DNA from: DATJKD01 sp963728295
GTDB lineage: Bacteria > Pseudomonadota > Gammaproteobacteria > Steroidobacterales > Steroidobacteraceae
DNA: 64,000 nt
Assembly: GCA_963728295.1 (NCBI GenBank)
Contig: CAVSKB010000005.1
Coordinates: 186,001 to 250,000, forward strand
Direction of reading: 5' to 3'
The position numbers and the translations under genes were made by a program. Below the pieces are notes generated by a model that had not been told where the DNA came from, made no database searches, and worked only from the letters and a program-made list of their open reading frames with translations. Positions 46,013 through 55,029 of the stretch are shown one piece after another. The number at the start of each line of letters is the position of its first letter. Positions within the stretch are counted from its first letter, which is position 1.

Positions 46013-46978
46013 CTATGCAGTGAACGTGTTCGTCAGTTCGCCGACACCTTCGACCCAGATGCGGACGCGATCACCAGGTTGCAGGAACCTTCCTCGCGCG
46101 CTGCCAACGCCTGCCGGCGTGCCGGTGACGACGACATCGCCGGGCGCGAGCGTGAGCCGCGTGCTCAGGTGCGCCACCTGCTCCGCCATCGAGAAGATCA
46201 TGTTCGAGCTCGACGAGTCCTGCATCAGCTCGTCGTTGACCCATAACTTGATGCCCAGCCGACCGACGTCCTCGATGTCGTCCAGCGGCGCGATCCACGG
46301 ACCGAGCGGCAAGGCGCCGTCGAAGCACTTCTGGCTCAACCAGTCGTAGCGGAACGGCGACTCCGGCGCGATGCCCTCGCGGCGCAGGTGATCGCGCGCG
46401 GAGAGATCGTTCGCGATCGTGAGCCCCGCCACGTACTCGAGCGCCTTGTCGATACCGACGTTGCGGCATTCGCGGCCGATCACGAGCGCGATCTCGGCCT
46501 CCCAGTCGACCTTCTTCGAGTACGACGGCAACGCGATCTGGGTTCCAGTGCCGCGCACGCATGCGGCCGATGCCTTGACGAAGTGCCAGGGCTTCAACCC
46601 GCGCTCGTGCGGATCGGGTTCCGGGGGCAGGTTCATGGCCTTCGACATCTCGGCGACGTGGTCGCGGTAGTTCGCGCCCGCGCAGAGAATCGCGCCCGGA
46701 TAGAGCACCGGCGCCAGCAGGCGCACGTCGGACAGCGGGTGGCCGCGCGTCGTGCCGCCATCGCGCGTCTGTCGCGCCGCCAGCTGCAACGCCGGCCGGG
46801 TCTCGCTCCAGTGCCGCAATACCTCGAGCACCGAGCTGAGCTCGCCCGCGCGCGCGGCCACCGAGGTGTCGGCGAGCGCCTCGGTCATGTCGAGCAGGCG
46901 ATCGTCGACGACGATGCCGGCTCGAGGCGTGCCGTCGCGGCGCGCGTAGCTGGCGAGGCGGTAGGAGCCAGGGCGCAT
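46013..46978 (-). CDS. Fumarylacetoacetate hydrolase (FAH) family protein
   Basis: The protein is 321 residues. The FAH C-terminal domain is clear: AILCAGANYRDHVAEMSKAM, the metal-binding Glu-x-Glu in DWEAEIALVIGRECRNVG, IANDLSARDHLRREG, and LAPGDVVVTGTPAGVG. The family hydrolyses, isomerises or decarboxylates 2,4-dioxo and 2-oxo-ene acids produced by meta-cleavage. It is the last gene of the operon starting at 50143. It may act on a ring-fission product in parallel with the 49348-50143 hydratase/decarboxylase. The frame is intact. Confidence 0.92.
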   Translation of the reverse strand: MRPGSYRLASYARRDGTPRAGIVVDDRLLDMTEALADTSVAARAGELSSVLEVLRHWSETRPALQLAARQTRDGGTTRGHPLSDVRLLAPVLYPGAILCAGANYRDHVAEMSKAMNLPPEPDPHERGLKPWHFVKASAACVRGTGTQIALPSYSKKVDWEAEIALVIGRECRNVGIDKALEYVAGLTIANDLSARDHLRREGIAPESPFRYDWLSQKCFDGALPLGPWIAPLDDIEDVGRLGIKLWVNDELMQDSSSSNMIFSMAEQVAHLSTRLTLAPGDVVVTGTPAGVGSARGRFLQPGDRVRIWVEGVGELTNTFTA

Positions 46979-46988
46979 CGCCTACCTG

Positions 46989-47528
46989 CTAGGCCTTGGG
47001 CTCTTTGCGCAGCGTCGAGGCCGGCCGGTCGAACTTCTTGCTCATGTGGCCCATGCCCTCCTGGTCGCCGCGCTCGAACATCCAGGTGTATCCGCCGGGC
47101 GGGTTAGCCAGGATCTCCCAGGAATTGTCGTCGGCGTCCCAGAAATAGAAGCTGTAGGTGCCGTGCTGAACCTGCGGCTTGCTGACCTTGTGCAGTCCCC
47201 AGCGCTCGGCGTCGCGCACGACGAGGCGATGACATTCGTCCACGTCCGCTTCGGTGGCGACGTCGATGCCGTTGTGATTGAGAAACGGCATCTCGGCCTT
47301 GCGCTGCGGCGGAACTTCGACGACGACGTACACATGCTGTCCGCCGAGCCGGCACCAGATCGACACCTTGCTGGCCCGGACCACCTGGAAGCCGAGGAAC
47401 TGTTCATAAAAACGACGCGTAAACTCGAGGTCCTTGCTCTCGAGCGTGCCGTGCGACAGGAAATTGAGCTTCAGCGTCGGCTCGACGGCGGTCGCACCGG
47501 CCTGTGCTGTCTCGGTTGCCTCGTTCAT
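46989..47528 (-). CDS. VOC (glyoxalase/extradiol dioxygenase) family protein, single module
   Basis: The protein is 179 residues with one VOC module pair: LKLNFLSHGTLESKDLEFTR supplies a His at the first ligand position, and WDADDNSWEILANPPGGYTW a Glu at the last. The motif FLNHNGIDVAT holds a central His. It is half the size of a two-module ring-cleavage dioxygenase. It could be a small extradiol dioxygenase or an isomerase. It overlaps the class II aldolase-like gene by 4 bp and is 10 bp from the FAH gene, so it belongs to the meta-cleavage operon. The substrate is unknown. Confidence 0.85.
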   Translation of the reverse strand: MNEATETAQAGATAVEPTLKLNFLSHGTLESKDLEFTRRFYEQFLGFQVVRASKVSIWCRLGGQHVYVVVEVPPQRKAEMPFLNHNGIDVATEADVDECHRLVVRDAERWGLHKVSKPQVQHGTYSFYFWDADDNSWEILANPPGGYTWMFERGDQEGMGHMSKKFDRPASTLRKEPKA

Positions 47529-48245
47529 CTGTGACCTCCCCCGTGCGGACGCACGGCGACCCCGGCGTCACCCTGTGCCTCATCCTTTGCCTCCGGATCA
47601 CCGGCGGTCAACCATTCCCACATCCGCTCGACGACTCGGCCGGACGTCACCGCGCGATCGGCGGCTTCCTGCGGGGTGAGCTCGACCCCATCCCGGCCGG
47701 TGGCGAGAACCGCGAGCTCGACCCGCGCGGCATCCTCGAGGTACCACGCCATCACCACGGCCTCCTCGAGCGTGTGGCCGACGCAGATCGCGCCGTTGCC
47801 CCGCATGACGATGGCGCGCGCGGCACCGAGTTTGCCGACGAGCGCAGCGGCATTCGCGGGCTCGCGCACCAGCCGCGGGTCCTCGATGCAGCGGCGGCGC
47901 GGGCGCGAAGTACGCGCCAAATCCGTGGCGCGCCCGCGGCGTGAGGCCAAGCGTCGACAGCGCCGTGAGCTGCGGAGACTGAAAGCGCACGATGCCGCCC
48001 ACCTCGCTGCGCGCGCGGAAGATGCCCTGGTGCGCGAGCACCTCGGGGAGCGCGCCCTGCGGCAGCGGACCCTCGGTCGACACGAGCACCGGCTCGTCAA
48101 ATGATGAGACGAGACCGAGCGCCTTGGGTGGCGTGACCAGGAAGCGAGCGATCGTCGATGCGCAGGCTGCAATGCCCATACGCGTGCACCAGACCGGCCC
48201 GCGCCACGGCACGCGCGGCCATTCGCAACCGTGCGGCGCTTTCAT
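47525..48245 (-). CDS. Class II aldolase/adducin-like protein lacking the metal-binding His residues
   Basis: A slip near 47,900 separates the N-terminal half (FLVTPPKALGLVSSFDEPVL; LAHQGIFRARSEVGGIVRFQ) from the C-terminal half (ANAAALVGKLGAARAIVMRG; GHTLEEAVVMAWYLEDAARV). Corrected length is about 239 residues. Where metal-dependent members have HSHS, this has RFQSPQ, and the third ligand in RGHGA is Asn (MRGNGAICVG). So no metal site is apparent, unlike the 3-carboxymuconic-semialdehyde or dihydroxyphthalate decarboxylases of this family. It overlaps both neighbours by a few bases in the operon. Confidence 0.75.
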
Positions 48246-49140
48246 CAGCCACTCTTTCCTCCGGCAACGGCGGCTACCCGGACGGCCTCGCGGAACTCCG
48301 GGATGTCCGGCTTCGATCCCCAGGCGCAGAACGAGCTCAGGGCGGTCGGGAACTGCCGTGGGCGATAAGACTCCTCGTCATCGATCATGCGCACGCCGCA
48401 GGAATACTCGAAGACCATGCCGTCGGGGCCCTCGAAGTACAGGAACATTGCACCCGAGGTCGGGTGCCGGCCGGGACCGAACCGGATCGGCACGTTGCGC
48501 TCGCACAGGAAATAGTAGGAGCGCATCAGTCGTCGATGGACTCCACCTGGTGGTTGACGTGCTGAACGCCGTGGCGCTTCGACGGAAACAGCGCCATGCG
48601 GTGGTGCACAGGGTCGATGCGCAACAACGGCGCCTCGCCGATCCAGTCGCTCACCCGTGCGTTGCAGACCTGGGTCCAGAAGGCCTCGTCGTCACGCGGC
48701 GAAAGCGAGTGCAGCCCCACGTGCGAGAAACCGGTGATGCCCGCGTCCCGAGACGGGAAGAACCGACGGCCCGAGTGTGCAGGCCGCAGCACCAGCTCGA
48801 TCGCGTTGCCGCTCGGGTCATTGAACGCGACGAACGCCTCCACGCGCCGCTGGTCACATTCGCTCTTCGTACCCGCGCGCACCATGTGCCCGGCGGTCGC
48901 GAGCTCGGCTGCGGCGAGCTCGAGCTCGCGCGCCGTCCGCAGCTCGAAGCCGACCACGTGATCAAGGGGGTCACCCTGGTGATAGGCCAGGGTGTGATCA
49001 CGATCGTCGGCGCGCAGGTACGCGCCACTGGCATCGCGGCGCACGAGCTCGAGTCCCAGGATCGTGACGGCATAACGCACGGCCGCGTCCAGATCGGCCG
49101 TGCCGAGACGCACGTAGCGCAGGTCCTTCAGAGTGATCAT
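48245..49140 (-). CDS. Two-module type I extradiol ring-cleavage dioxygenase
   Basis: The first frame (MITLKDLRYVRLGTADLDAA) ends near 48,526, where a single slip passes to MRSYYFLCERNVPIRFGPGR and FEGPDGMVFEYSCGVRMIDD. Ligands are His140 (GITGFSHVGLHSL), His197 (GVQHVNHQVES) and the Glu in VFEYSCG. Corrected length is about 298 residues, as for catechol 2,3-dioxygenase or BphC. It probably cleaves a catechol to a hydroxymuconic semialdehyde, which the dehydrogenase at 52,382 would oxidise. It overlaps the tautomerase gene by 4 bp. Confidence 0.88.
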
Positions 49141-49328
49141 CGGCCAAGTTCCCGGGCGCTGGTGCCGCCGATGCCCCAGTGCTCCTTGGGCACCTCCTGG
49201 ATGATCACGCGGATGCTCTCCGGATTGGCCTGCAGTGCTTGGGCGATCGCTTCGTTGACGGCGCGGATCAGCGTCCTCTTCTGCTCGGGCGTCCGTCCTT
49301 CTAGGATCTGGATCTGGGCGATGGGCAT
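49137..49328 (-). CDS. 4-oxalocrotonate tautomerase (2-hydroxymuconate tautomerase)
   Basis: The protein is 63 residues from ATG 49328: MPIAQIQILEGRTPEQKRTL. After Met removal, Pro1 is the catalytic base of the tautomerase superfamily; Arg residues near 11 and 39 (PESIRVIIQEVPKEHW) match the family. It isomerises 2-hydroxymuconate to 2-oxo-3-hexenedioate, the step after semialdehyde dehydrogenase in the 4-oxalocrotonate branch. It overlaps the dioxygenase gene by 4 bp. The frame is intact and the length is exactly typical. Confidence 0.95.
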   Translation of the reverse strand: MPIAQIQILEGRTPEQKRTLIRAVNEAIAQALQANPESIRVIIQEVPKEHWGIGGTSARELGR

Positions 49329-49347
49329 GATGGGCCTTTGCAGTAGC

Positions 49348-50143
49348 TCAGGTGAAACCGACCGACACGGAACCCAGGTGCTCGTAGCGCGCGACGAAGC
49401 GGTCACCTGGCTTCGCCGCGATCGCCTCGGTGATACCGCCGGTCATGACAAACGTGCCGGCCGGGATCTGCTCTTCGCGTGGGGCCAGCAGGTTGGCGAG
49501 CATCGCCAGGCTCAGCGCGGGATGACCGAGGACGGCCGCCCCCGTGCCGGAGGCCACACGTACTCGCCGTTCCTCTCGAGACGACGCCGATCGGCCGCAG
49601 ATCCAGATCATCGAGCGATCAGCGTGGTCGAGCCAACGACGTAGCGAGCGGATGACGCGTTGTCGGCGACGACGCTCGGCAGGTCGAACTTGAAATCCCG
49701 GTAGCGTGAATCGATGACTTCGAGCGCCGGCATCACGTGGTCGATCGCGGCCAGCGCCTGCTCAAGCGGTGCACCCCGGACCCCGCAAGGCATGTCGCGT
49801 GACGAGCGCAATCTCGGCTTCAACGCGGGGATGGATCAGCCCGGCGATCGACAGCTCCGAGTCCGCCGCCACACGGTAATCGTCCAGCAGGAAGCCATAG
49901 ATGGGTGTCTCGACACCCATCTGCTTCATCTTTGCAAGCGAGGTCAACCCCATCTTGAGGCCGGCGAGCCCTGCTCCCGGCCCGCAGGCGGCGTTGGCGA
50001 AGAGCCCACTGCACGTCGTATGCGTCGGCAAGCGACAGCTGCGGCTCGTCGATCGTGACCTTCGGTACGGCGCGGGCCTCCAGCGCGGCCCCTTCCAGCA
50101 CCCGTGCAAGCTCATCGATCCTCTGTGCGGTCAAACTGGCCAT
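49348..50143 (-). CDS. 2-oxo-3-hexenedioate decarboxylase / 2-keto-4-pentenoate hydratase family
   Basis: The gene starts MASLTAQRIDELARVLEGAA and slips near 50,010, 49,800 and 49,610. Conserved blocks are AGLKMGLTSLAKMKQMGVET, GLIHPRVEAEIALVTRHALR with the metal-binding Glu-x-Glu, FDLPSVVADNASSARYVVGS and TFVMTGGITEAIAAKPGDRF. Corrected length is about 262 residues. Decarboxylase (DmpH/XylI) is favoured by the tautomerase gene 19 bp downstream; hydratase (DmpE/TesE) is the alternative, and only one such gene is found, so it may do either. It is the first gene of the operon, divergent from a LysR gene. Confidence 0.85.
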
Positions 50144-50301
50144 CGAAGGCAGCCCCGAACCCGCGGGTTGAAGTCACGCGGCAGCACGGCAAACGGTACG
50201 TGCTGCTGCTGGAGCGGTCGAATGAAAACGCGGCATGCCAGCAATACGCATCCGAAATGTGCCGCGTTGCGGCCGACGTCGCGCACAGCCGCCTCAGCCC
50301 G

Positions 50302-50318
50302 GCTACCATTCAGGTAGC
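50302..50318. promoter_or_regulatory. Inverted repeat in the LysR/meta-operon intergenic region
   Basis: GCTACC-ATTCA-GGTAGC is a perfect 6-5-6 repeat, 34 bp upstream of the LysR start and 159 bp from the divergent operon start. It has the T-N11-A layout common for LysR-type binding sites. It is likely where the LysR protein binds. Confidence 0.55.
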
Positions 50319-50351
50319 GGCTATGCGACCCGAGAGGGGTATCCGGGTTCC

Positions 50352-51314
50352 ATGAGTTTCAACCAACTCGACCTGAACCTTCTGCGGGTGTTCGACGCGA
50401 TTTTCCAGGCCCGCAGCGTCACGATCGCGGCCTCGAACCTGCACCTGACTCAGCCCGCTGTCAGCAAGCAGCTCAATCGCCTGCGCGAGGTGCTCGACGA
50501 CCCGCTGTTCGTGCGTACCAATGACGGCATGGCGCCGACGCCCCGCGCGGAAGCGATCGCCGGGCCGATCCGGCAGGCCTTGAGCGCGGTGCGGTTTATC
50601 GTCGAGCAGCAGCTCGGCTTCGATCCGGCGGCGTCCGATCGCACCTTCCGCATTTTCATGAGCGACGTCGGCCAGATGGTGCTGCTGCCGAAGGTGCTCG
50701 ACCTGATGGCGCGTGAGGCCCCTGCGGTCGCGATCCACACGGTCCAGGTGCCGCCATCCCGGATGCGCGGCATCGCGCTCGAATCGGGTGACGTCGACCT
50801 CGCGGTCGGGTACTTCGAGGAATTCGAAGGCTCGATGCACCGCCAGGTATTGTTCGAGGAGCACTACGTCGGCATGGTGCGGGCCAACCACCCAACGATC
50901 CACGAACGGATCGGTTTCGAGCAGTTTCTGGGCACGCCGCAGCTCGTCTATCACCCCTCGGGGGGCGGACACGGCCAGCAGGAGCAGCACGTTGACAAGG
51001 CCTTCGTAGCGGCCGGCGTTGAGCGCCGCGTCATGGCGCGCGTCGCGCACGCGATGGGAATCACCTCGATGGTGTCGAGCACCAACCTACTGGTGGTCGT
51101 GCCCAGCCGCCTGGCGCGCGCCTGCGCCGAGCTCGTCGAGGTGGCCATCCTCGAGCTGCCGATCGATGTGCCGTCGTTTTCGATCGCGCAGTACTGGCAC
51201 GACCGGTTCCACGGCGATCCGGGCAACCGCTGGTTGCGCGGCCTCTTTGCGCGTCTCTACGGTGGCCAGTCGTCCGCGTTCGTGCAACCGCCGCCGCACG
51301 GTGTTCCTGCCTAG
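50352..51314 (+). CDS. LysR family transcriptional regulator
   Basis: The protein is 320 residues: LDLNLLRVFDAIFQARSVTI, helix-turn-helix ASNLHLTQPAVSKQLNRLRE and DDPLFVRTNDGMAPTPRAE. The PBP2-type effector-binding domain follows (FRIFMSDVGQMVLLPKVLDL), resembling the NahR/LinR group that senses aromatic compounds. It diverges from the meta-cleavage operon and is its probable activator, with a ring-cleavage intermediate as inducer (inference). The start ATG 50352 follows GAGAGGGG by about 12 bp. The frame is intact. Confidence 0.93.
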   Translation: MSFNQLDLNLLRVFDAIFQARSVTIAASNLHLTQPAVSKQLNRLREVLDDPLFVRTNDGMAPTPRAEAIAGPIRQALSAVRFIVEQQLGFDPAASDRTFRIFMSDVGQMVLLPKVLDLMAREAPAVAIHTVQVPPSRMRGIALESGDVDLAVGYFEEFEGSMHRQVLFEEHYVGMVRANHPTIHERIGFEQFLGTPQLVYHPSGGGHGQQEQHVDKAFVAAGVERRVMARVAHAMGITSMVSSTNLLVVVPSRLARACAELVEVAILELPIDVPSFSIAQYWHDRFHGDPGNRWLRGLFARLYGGQSSAFVQPPPHGVPA

Positions 51315-52165
51315 AGCCGGCTGATGTCGACGTGGATCCGCACGTCGGAGATCTTGCCGCCGCGCTGACGCCGCAGCACCGTGCAGGTCCGCACCGTGTG
51401 CAGCGTGTCGTCCTTGCGCGTGTACATGCACGCGCCCTCGGCAATGCCCACCGTGTCGTCGTGCAGGGACCACACGCCCGTCAGACTGTGTGACATCGCG
51501 CTGATCGAGCTCCACAGTCCGCCGATGCCCGCGCGGAGCGGTTCGTGACCCGTCGTGGGCGGATGGTTGCCAAACGCGAGGCGGACACCTCCGGTGTGAA
51601 GCGCGGCGAACCGCTCGAGATCCATGCTGTCGGCGACGCGGTAGAACTCGTAGACCCAGCCGGTGTCGCCCGCGGTGTTGGCGGGGTTGGTCGGCGGCAG
51701 CGCCTGCCGGCCCTTTTCCTCCACTGTGCGCCGGACCGCTCCCAGCGTCGAGGCCACAGCGCCCATGTATGCGCCCTCCATGGGCGCGAAGTGCTTGCGC
51801 TCGGCGTCGGTGCCCTCGGCGATGCCGTCCTTGGTCAGGCCGAAGGAGAAGGTCAGGGTCAGGTTCCCCTCGCCGTCCTCGCCGATCACGTTCTCGATGC
51901 GGCCGAGCTCGCTGCCCGCGACACGATCGAAGATCACGCGTCTTTCGGGCTCGAACGTCACTTTCTCGCGCAGGGGCACGTTGTTGAGCAGGATGTCGCG
52001 CAGCAGCCAGCCATCGCCCTGCTCGACGACGTCGCACTTTTGCATCTGCGGCACGTAGGGGAGCGCGTTCTGAGCCTTCATGAGGAGCCCGGCCCAGACG
52101 TCCTGACGGCTCAGGAAAACCTTGCGCGGCTCGTTGACCGGAACGGTTCGGCTCAGCTCGTACAC
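51311..52165 (-). CDS. Fusion of an AtaL-like (DUF1857/Bet v1) domain and a SnoaL-like domain
   Basis: The protein is 284 residues from GTG 52165, which is preceded by GAGGGG; an upstream ATG (52216) lacks this. Residues 1-150 (VYELSRTVPVNEPRKVFLSR; NALPYVPQMQKCDVVEQGDG; GNLTLTFSFGLTKDGIAEGT) resemble the AtaL-like DUF1857 family. Residues 155-284 (WVYEFYRVADSMDLERFAAL; ISDVRIHVDISRL) form an NTF2/SnoaL domain. Both domains bind small hydrophobic ligands. I know of no function for the combination. It converges with the LysR gene and diverges from the semialdehyde dehydrogenase gene. Confidence 0.8.
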   Translation of the reverse strand: MYELSRTVPVNEPRKVFLSRQDVWAGLLMKAQNALPYVPQMQKCDVVEQGDGWLLRDILLNNVPLREKVTFEPERRVIFDRVAGSELGRIENVIGEDGEGNLTLTFSFGLTKDGIAEGTDAERKHFAPMEGAYMGAVASTLGAVRRTVEEKGRQALPPTNPANTAGDTGWVYEFYRVADSMDLERFAALHTGGVRLAFGNHPPTTGHEPLRAGIGGLWSSISAMSHSLTGVWSLHDDTVGIAEGACMYTRKDDTLHTVRTCTVLRRQRGGKISDVRIHVDISRL

Positions 52166-52381
52166 GCTACACCCCTCGTGGTCGCCGGTCGGGCACCGGC
52201 CCTGCGTGGTCGGCACCGAGGCGACACGATAGTGCGCCGGGCGGAGCCGGTCGAATCACTGATCGAAATAGCCGGCATAGCGGCGCGGCATGAACGAAGG
52301 CGCCCCATGGCGGCCGGCGATTGCCGACATACCGCCTTTTCATTCGACTGCGGCATGGCCCTGCACGTAAGGTCGCGGGTC

Positions 52382-53850
52382 ATGAGCGCCCCCACTTACC
52401 GGCATTTCATCGGCAACGAGTTCGTCGCCTCCGCCTCGGGGCGGCAATTCGAGAACCGCTCGCCGGTGGACGGCAGCCTGATCGGCTACGTGGCCGAAGG
52501 CGGGCGCGCCGAGGTAGACGCGGCAGTGGCGCCGCGCAACAGCGGCACTCAAAGGGCCCGTGGGGACGGCTCACGCTCGCGCAGCGTACCGACCTGCTGC
52601 AGGCCGTCGCCGCCGAGATCGACCGGCGCTTCGACGATTTTCTCGATGCCGAGGTGCAGGACACCGGAAAGCCCCGCTCGCTCGCCTCGCACCTCGACAT
52701 CCCGCGCGGCGCGGCGAACTTCCGTGTCTTTGCCGACGCGGTGAAGAACACGCCGACGGAATTCTTCGAGATGACGACGCCCGATGGACGCAAGGCGTAC
52801 AACTTCGCAGTGCGCGTGCCGAAGGGCGTGATCGCGGTCGTCTGTCCGTGGAACCTGCCGCTGCTGCTGATGACGTGGAAGGTCGCACCGGCGTTGGCCT
52901 GCGGTAATACGGTCGTCGTCAAACCATCCGAGGAAACACCGGCCACCGCGACGTTGCTCGGTGAAGTGATGCAGGCCGTGGGCATGCCCGCGGGCGTCTA
53001 CAACGTAGTGCATGGCTTCGGGGCTGACTCCGCCGGCGAGTTTCTCGTGAGTCATCCCGCCGTCGCGGCGATCACGTTCACCGGCGAGAGCGCGACTGGC
53101 ACCGCGATCATGAAGGCGGCGGCAGTCGGTGTTCGTCCGGTGTCGCTCGAGCTCGGCGGCAAGAACCCCGGTCTCGTGTTCGCCGACTGCGACCTGGACG
53201 CGGCGCTTCAGGGTATATCCCGGGCCGCATTCCTGAACGCGGGCCAGGTGTGTCTCGGCACGGAGCGTGTCTATGTCGAGCGGCCGATCTTCGAGCGCTT
53301 TGTCGAAGGCCTCAAGGCGAAGGCGCTGGAGCTCAAGCCCGGACATCCCGCGGACAAGGCCACCGGCATCGGGCCGCTGATCAGCCACGCGCATCGAGAC
53401 AAGGTGCTCAAGTATTACCGGCGCGCCGTCGAGGACGGTGCGACCGTCGTGTGCGGTGGCGGCGTGCCGACGATGTCCGGCCCGCTCGCCGGCGGCGCAT
53501 GGATCCAGCCCACCATCTGGACCGGGCTGCCCGAGACCTCCGCCGTCGTGCGCGAGGAGATCTTCGGCCCCTGCTGTCACCTGCGTCCGTTCGATACGGA
53601 GGACGAGGCGGTGCAGCTCGCGAACGACACCTCCTACGGCCTGGCTGCCACCGTGTGGACACGCGACATGGCACGCTCGATGCGACTCGGCACGACGATC
53701 AACGCGGGCGTCATCTGGGTGAACTCATGGTTCCTGCGCGACCTCCGCACACCTTTCGGCGGCACGAAGCAGTCGGGAATCGGTCGCGAAGGGGGTGTTC
53801 ACTCGCTGGAGTTCTACACGGAATTGCGCAACGTCTGCGTCGCGACGTAG
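52382..53850 (+). CDS. 2-hydroxymuconic semialdehyde dehydrogenase-like aldehyde dehydrogenase
   Basis: ATG 52382 opens MSAPTYRHFIGNEFVASASG; indels near 52,530 shift the frame, and the rest runs uninterrupted (GPWGRLTLAQRTDLLQAVAA). Catalytic residues are Asn in VVCPWNLPLLLM, Glu in VSLELGGKNPGLVF and Cys in AAFLNAGQVCLGTERVYVER. The C-terminus NSWFLRDLRTPFGGTKQSGI matches the hydroxymuconic/aminomuconic semialdehyde dehydrogenase group. Corrected length is about 489 residues. It oxidises the ring-fission aldehyde with NAD to 2-hydroxymuconate for the tautomerase. Confidence 0.9.
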
Positions 53851-53887
53851 GAAGCAGGCGCTCGGGGCTCGCTGGTCCGTTCTACGA

Positions 53888-54035
53888 CGCAAACGTCGCC
53901 CCAAGCAGGTCGTCCTGGGATCGCAGGAACTCCTGGAAGCCGGCGCACCGGCGGCAGATCATGACTACTCGTAAGGAATGATTGCGGGCACTACGCATTC
54001 AATATAAATTCGAAGTGATTTACAACGTATTGCGT
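53888..54035. repeat. Dispersed repeat, copy 2: remnant of a KSI-like 5' end and its promoter
   Basis: This aligns over about 148 bp with 40672-40818. On the minus strand the aligned codons read SQDDLLGATFA (copy 1: SQNDVLAAMFA), but the ATG position is CGA and a stop follows after two more codons, so no gene remains. It lies between the semialdehyde dehydrogenase and acetaldehyde dehydrogenase genes. Confidence 0.78.
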
Positions 54036-54085
54036 TGACTGACCGGTCGCGGATTGCATGGGCGCCGGGCGACAATGGAGTGGAG

Positions 54086-55016
54086 ATGGCAGCGCAAGGT
54101 AAACGCGGCGCTGATCGGGTCCGGCAACATCGGCACCGACCTGCTCGTACAAGGCTGCTGCGCAGCGAGTGGATCGAGCCGGTCTGGATGGTCGGCATCG
54201 ATGCCGGCGTCCGAGGGCCTCGCGCGCGCGCGCGAGCATGGGCCTCAAGACCACCGCCGACGGCGTCGACGGGCTGCTGCCGCACGTCGCAGCGCGACGG
54301 CGTCCGGATCGCCTTCGACGCGACCTCAGCGCCTACGTCGCATGCCGAGAACGCGCGCAAGCTGCAGGCGCGCGGCGTGGTGGTGATCGACCTCACGCCC
54401 GCGGCGATCGGCCCGTACTGCGTGCCGCCGGTCAACCTCGCGCGAGCACGTCGGCAAGCGCGAGATGAACGTCAACATGGTGAGCTGCGGCGGCCAGGCG
54501 ACGATCCCGATGGTCGCCGCGGTCGAGCCGCGTGCAGCCGGTGGCGTACGGCGAGATCGTCGCCACCGTCGCCTCGAAGTCGGTCGGGCCCGGGCACGCG
54601 CAAGAACATCGACGAGTTCACGCGCACGACGGCGCAGCGGCATCGAGAAGGTCGGCGGCGCGAAGCGCGGCAAGGCGATCATCATCCTCAACCCCGCCGA
54701 GCCGCCGCTGATCATGCGCGACACCGTGCACTGCCTGACCGACGACGAGCCCGACCAGGCGACGATCACCGCCTCGGTGCACGCGATGATCGCGCGAGGT
54801 GCAGAAGCTACGTTCCGGGCTACACGCTCAAGAACGGCCCGGTGTTCGACGGCAAGCGCGTCTCCGTCTATCATCGAGGTCGAGGGGCTCGGCGACTACC
54901 TGCCGAAGTACGCCGGCAACCTGGACATCATGACCGCCGCGGCGCTGCGCACCGGCGAGATGTTCGCCGAGGAGATGCCGCGCGGTCGCTTCATGCCGCA
55001 ACCCACGGCCGCCTGA
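54086..55016 (+). pseudogene. Acylating acetaldehyde dehydrogenase (MhpF/DmpF type), heavily frameshifted
   Basis: Conserved blocks of acetaldehyde dehydrogenase are spread over all three frames: VNAALIGSGNIGTDLL near the start, GVVVIDLTPAAIGPYCVPP, MNVNMVSCGGQATIPMVAAV with the catalytic Cys, then GKAIIILNPAEPPLIMRDTV and YLPKYAGNLDIMTAAALRTG. Roughly ten single-base insertions can be located by comparing with the expected protein. Corrected length is about 305 residues. The enzyme converts acetaldehyde to acetyl-CoA and works as a complex with the aldolase encoded 13 bp downstream. As given, the sequence cannot encode it; see findings. Confidence 0.82.
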
Positions 55017-55029
55017 GGCAGGAGCAGCG

